Source: Chloroflexota bacterium
Lineage (GTDB): Bacteria; Chloroflexota; Dehalococcoidia; DSTF01; JACRBR01
Assembly: GCA_021813085.1 (NCBI GenBank)
Contig: JAKAMA010000030.1
Location: forward strand, 1 to 12,508
DNA length: 12,508 nt
Reading direction: 5' to 3'
The translations under genes were made by a program, and so were the position numbers. Position 1 is the first letter of the stretch. Every line of letters begins with the position of its first letter. This document shows positions 7,001 through 12,505 of the stretch, one piece after another. Under the pieces are notes generated by a model, which worked only from the letters and a program-made list of their open reading frames with translations, was not told where the DNA came from and did not search any database.

Positions 7001-9646
7001 CCGGCGGCGCAGCGGGCGAACTCCGGCCCGATCGTCGTGCAGCTCCAGGACCAGCTCGGCAACCCGGTGACGGCGGCGGCGTCGCTCAAGCTGACGTTCA
7101 GCAGCACATCGACCGGTTCGCCGTGGTTCGCCCCGGGCTACTTCGGCGTGTCGACGACAACGATGACGATGGCGGCGGGCAGCAACTCCCTCAGCTTCTT
7201 CTACGGCGACACGAAGGCCGGGCTGCCGACGATCACGGTGGCGTCGGCCGGGCTAACGTCGGCGACGCAGACGGAAACGATCACGGGCGGGTCGCCGGCG
7301 CGCCTGGCGTTCACGAGCACGGCCGTGGCCGGCGTCGCGTCGAACAGCGCGAACCTGGGACCGCTGACGGTGCAGCTACAGGACTTCTGGGGCAATCCGG
7401 TGACGGCCACGACGAGCATGACCGTGCAGCTCAGCAGCGGCTCGACGGGGGTCGCCACGTTCGCGGCGGCGCAGAACGGCACAGCCGTGACATCGATGAG
7501 CCTGTCCGTCGGGCAGGGGAGCATCAGCTTCTTCTACGGCGACACGCAGGCGGGGTCGCCGCTGATCGCCGCGACGAGCGCGCCCTTCGTCGCCGCCACG
7601 CAGACGGAGAGCATCGCGCCGGGCCCGGCGACGCAGACGGTCGTCTACCTCCCCGGTCAGGTGCTGCAGCAGGGGATCGGGATCACGGGGACGCCGGTCT
7701 CGCACGTGCCGGGCACCGCGTTCACGGCCGGCGTGTACGCGGTGGACCAGTTCACGAACATCGTGCCCTCCGCGGCGCAGACGGTCACGCTGACGGCGAG
7801 CGATCCCTCGGCTGTTGTCACGCCGGCGAGCGCGGCGCTGACGGGCGGGGCGGCCGGATTCTCGGTGACGGACCAGACCTTTGGCCTCTGGCAACTGACG
7901 CCGGCGGGCGGGCCGGGGACGGCGGTGCCTTCGAGCACCTACTACGTGAGCCAGGTGATCGCCACCATGGCGGGGAACGGACAGCTCGGCTCAACGGGCG
8001 ATGGTGGCCTGGCGACGGGGGCGGCGATCGGCGCGCCGTGGGGCGTCGCCGCGGACAACGCGGGCAATGTGTACGTCACGTCGGCGTCGGAGAACGTCGT
8101 GAGGAAGATCGACGCGACGGGGAAGATCACGAGGTTTGCCGGCGGCGGGACCGGCTGCCCGCAGCAGACGGATTCGATCGGCGACGGGTGTCCGGCGACG
8201 GCGGCGAACTTCGCTTCGCCGCTGGGCATCGGCGTGGACGCGGCCGGGCGCGTGTACATCGTGGACCAGAACCACCAGCGGGTGCGCATGGTGGACCCGG
8301 CGACGGGGATCATCAGCACGATCGCCGGCACGGGGGTTGCGGGGCGGAACGCGAGCAACGTGGCGCTCCAGGCGATGCTCAACTACCCGTCGTCGCTCTT
8401 CGTGTCGGCGTCGGGTGACGTGTACATCGGCGACACCAACAACCACGCCATCGACCGGGTGCGCAACGGGACGTTCGCGATCGTGGCGACGAATATCGGC
8501 AATCCATCCGGGGTCGCCTACGACGATGCCAGCGGGTCGCTGTACGTTTCCGACCAGACCGCGAACGTCGTGTACAGGATCGGGCGGTTCGCCGGCCTCG
8601 GGATCGCGGGGTTCAGCGGCGACGGGGGTCCGGCGACGAGCGCGCTGCTGACGGCGCCGTCCGGGCTGGCACTGGACGGCGCGGGCGGCGTCTTCATCGC
8701 GGACACGGGAAACAACCGGGTACGGCGGGTCGACGCCAGCGGCAACATCGTCACGGTGGCCGGGTCCGGAGCATTCTCGTTCGGCGGGGACGGCGGGCCG
8801 GCGACCGATGCGGGCCTCAACCCGCTCGGGATCGCGGTGAGTCCCTCTGGCAATCTCTACATCGCCGACCTGTTCAACCGGCGGGTGCGCGTCGTAGGCG
8901 GCTGGTCGGGGCCACAGCCGCCGGCCACGCCGACGCCGACGGTCGCGCCAACCATGACGCCGACCGCTACGCCGACGGTGACCAACACGCCGACGGCCAC
9001 GGCGACGAGCACCGCGACGCCGACCCCGTCCGCGACGGCGACGCCGTGCGCTGGCGGTGTCTGCCCGGCGCCAGCCGCGCCGACGCTGCTCCACGCATCG
9101 AGCGGCGGCACGACGACCACCGTGCGGGGTACGCTGACGGCCAACCCGTCCACCACGTACACGCTGAGCCTGTACGCGGCCGCGACGTGCACCACCACGG
9201 GGGCGACGCTCTTCGGCACGGCGAGCGCGACGACGGATGGGACGGGCGCGCTCACGTTCACCCAGCTCCTCGGTACGGCGGTCCCGGTGGGTCAGTCGGT
9301 GCTCGCGACGGCGACGGGGCCGTCGACAGCGGCATCGGCCTTCTCCGGCTGCGTGACGGTCGTGGCGCGCCAGTGCACGGACGACACGCTCTGCAACGGC
9401 TACACCGATGCGCAGAAGATCACGCTGGGCAAGGACCCGTTCACGTACTGCGGCATCATGCGGGCGGACGTGAACAACGACGGCACCGTCAACATCTTCG
9501 ACCTCGCCAGCATCGCTCGCTACTACGGCCAGTCGATCCCGCCGGCGCCGGCGCGCCTGGACCAGAACGGCGACGCGCGGCTCAACATCTTTGACCTCTC
9601 GCTCGCAGCCAGCGACTACGGTCGGGCGGTGAGCGCCTGTCCCTGA
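4034..9646 (+). CDS. Giant secreted surface protein: signal peptide, 10 Ig-like repeats, NHL propeller, dockerin
   Basis: The product has 1870 residues and starts in the ATGA overlap with the GT87 gene. Domains in order: a signal peptide with hydrophobic core about 10-29; Thr/Pro/Ala linker 45-100; ten tandem Ig-like repeats of 107-111 residues (101-1200); a divergent Ig-like domain (about 1201-1307); six NHL repeats (1308-1624) with blade motifs such as GVAADNAGNVYV and GDGGPAT loops, enough for a complete six-bladed beta-propeller; a second Thr/Pro linker (about 1627-1671); another beta-rich domain (about 1679-1780, SLYAAATC, GTASATTDGTGALTF); then a dockerin type I pair. The dockerin loops are DVNNDGTVNIFD (from Asp1812) and DQNGDARLNIFD (from Asp1843), each with calcium-type D-x-N-x-D spacing, preceded by a Cys-bounded segment (QKITLGKDPFTYC). 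It is likely a long stalk presenting a binding propeller outside the cell, held or assembled through the dockerin. No enzyme active site is recognised. Ligand and cohesin partner are unknown. Confidence 0.92.
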   Translation: MMPGGRGRAIGLAAAVLATLASLTLAFGLPNAGFPMLGAIFGSGTPTAVASPPPATPTATSTATATPTPSLTPTPTATATATSTPTLTSTPTATPTTTAARIVIASAALTGAASASASIGPIQVQLQDALGRPALATGPIVLNLASTSSGRTSFSAAQNGTPATTVTVPGGQSGVSFYYGDTKAGTPTLTVSGAGLGSASQQETITPGAPGQLAITTGPVTGTASTSASLGPIQVVVQDQLGNTVPVSSPAQLSFSSTSAGTTVYSASQNGPSVTSITIASGQSTASFYYGDTRAGAPVVGVSSAGLSAATQAETITAGAASRLMIVTGPVTGPVSSTANLGPITAQLQDQLGNAATASAPMTLGLSTSSSGPAVFAATQSGTAVTSVTIATGQDRASFYYGDLTAGTPAITVSTAGLSSATQVETVTSAAGGKFAFITSPQSGVASSTANLGPITVQLQDASGSPLNVTAATTVTLTSTSSAGVFSATLNGPATSTVTIAAGQNSASFYYGDTAAGAPALTASASGYASAAQVETVAAGAAAKLAIVTPPRSGAASGTANLGPITVQLQDAFGNPATASAATTLALSSSSSNAVFAPTQDGTPATSAAVPAGQGSASFYYGDLTAGTPTVTVSSAGLTPATQQETVTGASASRLAIVSAAGSGPASNTANLGPIAAQVQDQLGNPVNVATATALTLASSSSTGVFAAQANGAAATSVTVAAGQNTASFYYGDRLAGAPTLTASATGLASAFQQETVTASRLAFITQPLSAPASTSANMGPITVQLQDQLGNPVSASANTAVSLASNSTGAVVFATAPAGAPVTSVTILAGQTSTSLYYGDTQSGAPIISASAMGLATATQQEAVTAGRLAIISAPVSGAAALSANLGPLTVQLQDQAGAPVAATSATTVTLGSTSSSAVFSATQNGSATTTVTVAAGQNSTTFFYGDPVAGQPTITVQAIGLVPASQQATIVPGPPTKLAITTAPAAGPAAQRANSGPIVVQLQDQLGNPVTAAASLKLTFSSTSTGSPWFAPGYFGVSTTTMTMAAGSNSLSFFYGDTKAGLPTITVASAGLTSATQTETITGGSPARLAFTSTAVAGVASNSANLGPLTVQLQDFWGNPVTATTSMTVQLSSGSTGVATFAAAQNGTAVTSMSLSVGQGSISFFYGDTQAGSPLIAATSAPFVAATQTESIAPGPATQTVVYLPGQVLQQGIGITGTPVSHVPGTAFTAGVYAVDQFTNIVPSAAQTVTLTASDPSAVVTPASAALTGGAAGFSVTDQTFGLWQLTPAGGPGTAVPSSTYYVSQVIATMAGNGQLGSTGDGGLATGAAIGAPWGVAADNAGNVYVTSASENVVRKIDATGKITRFAGGGTGCPQQTDSIGDGCPATAANFASPLGIGVDAAGRVYIVDQNHQRVRMVDPATGIISTIAGTGVAGRNASNVALQAMLNYPSSLFVSASGDVYIGDTNNHAIDRVRNGTFAIVATNIGNPSGVAYDDASGSLYVSDQTANVVYRIGRFAGLGIAGFSGDGGPATSALLTAPSGLALDGAGGVFIADTGNNRVRRVDASGNIVTVAGSGAFSFGGDGGPATDAGLNPLGIAVSPSGNLYIADLFNRRVRVVGGWSGPQPPATPTPTVAPTMTPTATPTVTNTPTATATSTATPTPSATATPCAGGVCPAPAAPTLLHASSGGTTTTVRGTLTANPSTTYTLSLYAAATCTTTGATLFGTASATTDGTGALTFTQLLGTAVPVGQSVLATATGPSTAASAFSGCVTVVARQCTDDTLCNGYTDAQKITLGKDPFTYCGIMRADVNNDGTVNIFDLASIARYYGQSIPPAPARLDQNGDARLNIFDLSLAASDYGRAVSACP
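4334..7633 (+). repeat. Ten tandem ~330-bp coding repeats (Ig-like modules)
   Basis: The motif (A/T)SFYYGD or a close variant recurs at codons starting 4559, 4892, 5225, 5555, 5885, 6215, 6539, 6860, 7193 and 7526. The spacings are 333, 333, 330, 330, 330, 324, 321, 333 and 333 bp. Each unit runs from (R/K)LAI through a segment like ANLGPITVQLQDQLGNPV, a Ser/Thr-rich middle with VF(S/A)A, TSVT(V/I)AAGQ, SFYYGD, (A)G(T/A)PT(L/I)TVS, and AGL..ATQ.ETVT. Units 8-10 carry SFFYGD or TFFYGD instead. Nucleotide identity is strongest around AGCTTCTACTACGGCGAC. Long alternative frames through this segment arise from the same repetition and are not genes. Confidence 0.93.
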
Positions 9647-9691
9647 CCGCGAAGGGACGCGGGGGGGGTCGGCGGCGGTCCAGCGGGGCGG

Positions 9692-9766
9692 TGGTACCCC
9701 CGGCAGGACTCGAACCTGCGCACATGGTTTAGGAAACCACTGCTCTATCCTCTGAGCTACGGGGGC
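9692..9766 (-). tRNA. tRNA-Arg (anticodon CCT), CCA encoded
   Basis: The minus strand folds as follows. The acceptor GCCCCCG (9766-9760) pairs with CGGGGGT, with a G-U pair at the end. The D stem is GCTC/GAGC with AGAGGATA. The anticodon stem GTGGT/ACCAT holds the loop TTCCTAA, anticodon CCT (plus-strand 9731-9733). The T stem GCAGG/CCTGC holds TTCGAGT. The discriminator is A and CCA is encoded at 9694-9692. It reads the rare Arg codon AGG. TATCCT at 9780-9775 is a fair -10 placed about 8 bp upstream of the mature 5' end; no clear -35 is seen. tRNA-Arg(CCT) genes are common integration sites, which matters given the bracketed gene on its 5' side. Confidence 0.96.
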
Positions 9767-9845
9767 GTGTCCTCAGGATAGCGGAAGCAGGAGGTCAGAG
9801 GCCGGGTGCCCGCCGCCGGGCACGCCCCGTGAGCGCGACCGGCGC

Positions 9846-9913
9846 GCTGCGGCGGCGGGCTGGATCGGCGCGCGCCGGGGCCGTTCTCAGGGCGCCCGGG
9901 CATGCGCGTCAGC
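9846..9913 (+). repeat. 68-bp direct repeat, copy A (left of exonuclease gene)
   Basis: This segment matches 11477-11544 base for base at an offset of 1631, except five positions: 9861, 9874, 9882, 9893 and 9903. All five differences are transitions. It begins with GCTGCGGCGGCGGGC and ends GCGCGTCAGC. Identity stops sharply on both sides. Just to its left is a GTGCCCG/CGGGCAC hairpin with a 4-nt loop (9806-9823). Confidence 0.9.
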
Positions 9914-10019
9914 ATGGCGTGGAGTCCGTCTCTGACCGATGCGCGCCGACGCCGCCGGGGCAGGTATCAACAGGCGAGCCCAAGCGGCGCTGGGCTGGCT
10001 CGATCTTGCGTGGACGCTG

Positions 10020-10025
10020 TATCAT
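10020..10025 (+). promoter_or_regulatory. Candidate -10 element (TATCAT) of the exonuclease gene
   Basis: TATCAT lies 19 bp before the ATG at 10045 and would give a transcript starting near 10032 with a leader of about a dozen bases. There is no convincing -35 at the right distance, so support is weak. Confidence 0.3.
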
Positions 10026-10044
10026 CCGAGGCGGGGGTGCAGAC

Positions 10045-11349
10045 ATGTTCCGCAAAGAGTTTGGTAGTTCGCGTGACGCGGCCGCGCCTAACGGCTTCTC
10101 GTTTGCTGTCCTCGACATCGAAACCACGGGGCTCTTCCCTAAGCACGATCGCATCATCGAGGTCGCCGTAGTCCGGCTCGACGGCATCGGTGACCCACTG
10201 GATGAATTCGCAACGCTGGTGAATCCCGAGCGCGATGTCGGGCCAACACGCATCCACGGCATCTCGACTCGCGACGTCCTCAGTGCTCCCCTCTTCAGCG
10301 AGATTGCCGGCGACATCATCGCGCGCGTCGCAGGAGCAGTCCTCGTTGCGCACAATGCCCGATTTGACTGCGACTTCCTGCGGGCAGAGTTCTTACGCCT
10401 GGGACACGAGCTGCCACAGTCGCCTGTTGTTTGCACACTCAATCTCGCCAAGACCTCCCACGGATCCGTCTCGTCCTACGGGCTGAGTGCGCTCTGTCGC
10501 GCACTCGACATCCCACACGAGCACGCTCACACTGCTCTGGGTGATGCACGAGCCACCGCAACATTGTTCAAAACCCTACTACAGGGCGTATGGAGAACTC
10601 CGAGGAGGAGCCTCGCAGATCTGGGTTGCAACTGCACCGCGTTGCCGTCGGCGTCTTCCTGGCCACACGTCCAACCAACTGGCAAGCGGCGCGATCGACA
10701 CTTCGACGGCGGGCAAGGGGAACCGTCATTCCTCGCTGGATTGGTCAGCCGCCTGCCGCCGGCACCTTCGGTAGGCTCACCAGCGGCGGGCGAATACATC
10801 GAGATCCTCAACCGCGCGTTGGAGGATCGTCGTGTAACCGCGGAGGAAGCGGATCTCCTCCTCGATACCGCGACGCGGTGGGGTCTCTCTCAGGACGAAG
10901 TGCTCCTCATACATCACCACTATCTGACCTCCCTCGTGGCACTGGCGCGTCAGGATGGGGTCATCACCGACCTCGAGCGTTCCGATCTCCGCGAAGTAAG
11001 CGGGTTACTCGGCTACAAGGCCACCTACGCAGATCAGTTGATCAGCGGTGCTGCTGAGACTCCGCCTGATCACCGACAACGCCCCTCGTCACTAACGGGA
11101 CTTTCAGTCTGCTTCACGGGAGAATCAATCTGTAGTCGCAACGGGATCCCGCTCAAGCGATCCGAGGCGGAGCAAATTGCCGCTGACGCAGGGTTGAGAG
11201 TTCAAGCGAACGTCACTAAGAACCTGGATATCCTCGTCCTCGCAGATCCGGATTCTCTCTCCGGCAAGGCTCGGCAGGCGCGCCGGCTCGGGAAGCGACT
11301 CATCGCCGAGCCTGTGTTCTGGCGAGAACTCGGCATCGCGATCGACTAA
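10045..11349 (+). CDS. DEDDh 3'-5' exonuclease (DnaQ/Pol III epsilon-like) with TerB-like middle and BRCT C-terminus
   Basis: The 434-residue product is a probable DNA repair or proofreading nuclease. The exonuclease domain (about 18-182) shows Exo I VLDIETTGLF (Asp24, Glu26), Exo II AHNARFDCDF (Asp108) and Exo III HTALGDARAT (His162, Asp167), the complete metal-binding DEDDh set. A low-complexity linker (about 183-248) leads to a helical segment (250-325: RVTAEEADLLLDTA, ARQDGVITDLERSDL) that resembles TerB-like domains. A BRCT domain closes the protein (349-434: LSVCFTGES, TKNLDILVLADP, Trp426). The frame is open upstream to 9829, but that part is Arg/Ala-rich, lies in the 68-bp repeat and lacks family similarity, so I start at MFRKEF. 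The ribosome site is only a GGGGG run. Base composition is clearly lower in GC than its neighbours (some 60-nt lines near 53-63% against about 70%), which with the flanking repeats suggests acquisition. Confidence 0.88.
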   Translation: MFRKEFGSSRDAAAPNGFSFAVLDIETTGLFPKHDRIIEVAVVRLDGIGDPLDEFATLVNPERDVGPTRIHGISTRDVLSAPLFSEIAGDIIARVAGAVLVAHNARFDCDFLRAEFLRLGHELPQSPVVCTLNLAKTSHGSVSSYGLSALCRALDIPHEHAHTALGDARATATLFKTLLQGVWRTPRRSLADLGCNCTALPSASSWPHVQPTGKRRDRHFDGGQGEPSFLAGLVSRLPPAPSVGSPAAGEYIEILNRALEDRRVTAEEADLLLDTATRWGLSQDEVLLIHHHYLTSLVALARQDGVITDLERSDLREVSGLLGYKATYADQLISGAAETPPDHRQRPSSLTGLSVCFTGESICSRNGIPLKRSEAEQIAADAGLRVQANVTKNLDILVLADPDSLSGKARQARRLGKRLIAEPVFWRELGIAID

Positions 11350-11848
11350 TTCGCCCTTCCCGTTGGACTCGGCCGCCAAGCCGCTCCGAATCCGAGACAC
11401 CCATCTTCGCGTGCACGATGTCGCACACACGCGCCAGCACCGGTTCGCGGAAGGGGTCGGCGGTGGCGGCGCCCTGGCTGCGGCGGCGGGCCGGATCGGC
11501 GCGCACCGGGGCTGTTCTCAGGGTGCCCGGGCACGCGCGTCAGCGGGAACCCTCATCCCACGCTGACGGCGGGCGTGCGACACCTACCCCCGTGCTGATC
11601 CTCGACAAAGCCCGAGCCCTCGACCGCATCGTGGCGCGCGCAAGCGAGCCGCACCTGCCGGAGGTATTCGCGCTCACCGGCGTGTGGCGTGAACGCTCGC
11701 CCGGCAGCGACCGGGGCGCCCGGCCCCGCCTGCAGACGACCGCTCGACGCGGGAGCGATGCACCCGCCGAGAGCACCGCGGAGCGAGCGGCGCTGGCGGC
11801 GTAACGGGCGCCCGCCGCCGCACCGTGCTGTCCGCGGGGCAGCCGAAG
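11350..11848. other. 499-bp stretch with no convincing gene
   Basis: This convergent spacer lies between the exonuclease and the reductase gene. It holds copy B of the 68-bp direct repeat and no recognisable RNA gene or terminator. Two weak coding-like pieces were seen. One is minus-strand codons at about 11458-11382, reading DPFREPVLARVCDIVHAKM, with GC-rich third positions. The other is a plus-strand piece from about 11590 reading VLILDKARALDRIVARASE. Neither has a ribosome site or a family I recognise. They may be remnants of a gene damaged when the exonuclease segment arrived. Confidence 0.5.
11477..11544 (+). repeat. 68-bp direct repeat, copy B (right of exonuclease gene)
   Basis: This is the partner of 9846-9913 in the same orientation, 63 of 68 positions identical. 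It lies 127 bp after the exonuclease stop. The two copies bracket about 1.56 kb that holds the exonuclease gene and little else. Confidence 0.9.
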
Positions 11849-12325
11849 CTACCCGGATGGCGGCGCCGGGCGGCGGCCGCCGGACTTGTCGATCGTGCGG
11901 CCCTGCTTCTCTTCGAGACGGCCGAGCGCGCGGCCCTTGTCGGGATGCGGATCCTTGATCAGCCCGTAGATCTCGCGCCCCTCGTGCCCTTCCGGCAAGT
12001 GCTCGGTAATCGGAAGACCTTCCGAATCGCAGAAGAGCAGTCAGTGGCAGTACTTGTACTTCTGCATCTCCTCGCAGGCGCAGATCCAGGTGCTGCGCTT
12101 CGCTTCCTCCGCCTTGTCTTCGTAGAAGTTGCAGGGGCAGAGCGGGCGGCCGACCTCGTCGATGTGCTTGGCGAGGCCGATGACGAGGAACTCCGTGATC
12201 TCGCGCTGCGGATGCAGGTAGGAGCCGCTCTTCTCGGCGAACTTCTCGACGAACTTCCACATCTTGTCGATGTTGTGTTGCGACGCCTGCTGGCGGTCGT
12301 CGTCGCTGGGCTGGTCGAGCGGCAT
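11849..12325 (-). CDS. Ferredoxin:thioredoxin reductase catalytic (beta) chain, probable selenoprotein with in-frame UGA as Sec95
   Basis: The 158-residue enzyme passes electrons from ferredoxin through a [4Fe-4S] cluster to the disulfide of a thioredoxin. The start at 12325 has AGGAGG 5 nt upstream. The family signature is complete: Cys63-Pro-Cys65, 16 residues, Cys82-Ala-Cys84, 8 residues, Cys93-His94-X95, the spacing of the cyanobacterial enzyme (Cys55/57, 74/76, 85/87). By that homology Cys63, 82, 84 and 93 bind the cluster, and Cys65 with residue 95 forms the redox pair. Codon 95 (12043-12041) is TGA. The frame then continues for 63 residues of clear family sequence (LLFCDSEGLPITEHLPEGHE, then GREIYGLIKDPHPDKGRAL) to TAG at 11849. 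A product ending at His94 would lack the catalytic residue and the conserved C-terminus. A SECIS-like hairpin follows the UGA, so selenocysteine is the best reading; a fresh TGC-to-TGA nonsense mutation is the alternative. No variable-chain gene is adjacent. Confidence 0.85.
12010..12025 (-). promoter_or_regulatory. Bacterial SECIS-like hairpin in the reductase mRNA
   Basis: On the minus strand the RNA UCGGAAGGUCUUCCGA folds with UCGGAA pairing UUCCGA around GGUC. A seventh G-C pair would leave only GU in the loop. The stem starts 15 nt after the UGA at 12043-12041, and the apical G is the 23rd base after it, inside the window expected for bacterial SECIS elements. The apical AGGUCU equals that of the E. 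coli fdhF SECIS, whose GU contacts SelB. It lies inside codons for SEGLP and uses GAA, GGT, CTT and ATT where the rest of the gene prefers G/C endings, as if synonymous sites were held for pairing. UGA is followed by C, a weak termination context. Confidence 0.75.
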
Positions 12326-12372
12326 GGTCGCCTCCTGCGGGATTGACGGCATGGTAACGGGCGCGGCGGGCA

Positions 12373-12405
12373 GCGCGCCATCGCCGGGCGGACGCGATGG
12401 CGCGC
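12373..12405. repeat. Perfect 12-bp inverted repeat upstream of the reductase gene
   Basis: GCGCGCCATCGC (12373-12384) and GCGATGGCGCGC (12394-12405) are exact reverse complements around a 9-bp spacer. The centre lies about 64 bp upstream of the reductase start. Neither side is followed by a T-run, so an ordinary intrinsic terminator is unlikely. An operator, or a terminator for a gene beyond the window, remains possible. Confidence 0.7.
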
Positions 12406-12505
12406 GAACGGGGCGCGGCAAGCAGCGCCCCCACGGCAGGCGGGCAGCGCACGGCGCTGGCCCAGCGAACGGGGCGCGGCAAGCAGCGCCCCCACAGCAG
12501 GCGGG
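12404..12505. repeat. 61-bp-period tandem repeat, continuing toward the window edge
   Basis: A 41-bp unit at 12404-12444 recurs at 12465-12505 with one difference (G12435 against A12496). Each copy contains GGGGCGC and GCGCCCC around an 8-nt loop, so each can form a 7-bp hairpin. The first copy shares 2 bp with the right arm of the 12-bp inverted repeat. Similarity may continue beyond the end of the window. Confidence 0.85.

Noticed and set aside
7991..9094. 367-codon minus-strand frame opposite the NHL region
   Set aside because: Low-complexity Arg-rich shadow; the plus strand encodes six clear NHL repeats here.
9647..9662. Intrinsic terminator after the surface-protein gene
   Set aside because: CCGCG/CGCGG can form a 5-bp stem but is followed by a G-run and no T-tract, so termination activity cannot be supported.
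9829..10044. Upstream extension of the exonuclease reading frame (start at 9829)
   Set aside because: The extra 72 codons are Arg/Ala-rich, cover the 68-bp repeat and lack family similarity; the ATG at 10045 gives a normal DnaQ-like N-terminus.
11849..12325. Reductase gene as a frameshifted pseudogene
   Set aside because: No frameshift is needed: the residues after the UGA are in the same frame as those before it and match the family to its natural C-terminus. A nonsense mutation remains the only decay scenario and fits the hairpin poorly.
11825..12346. 173-codon plus-strand frame running through the reductase gene
   Set aside because: It is an antisense shadow. The minus strand has the family signature, ribosome site and SECIS-like hairpin.
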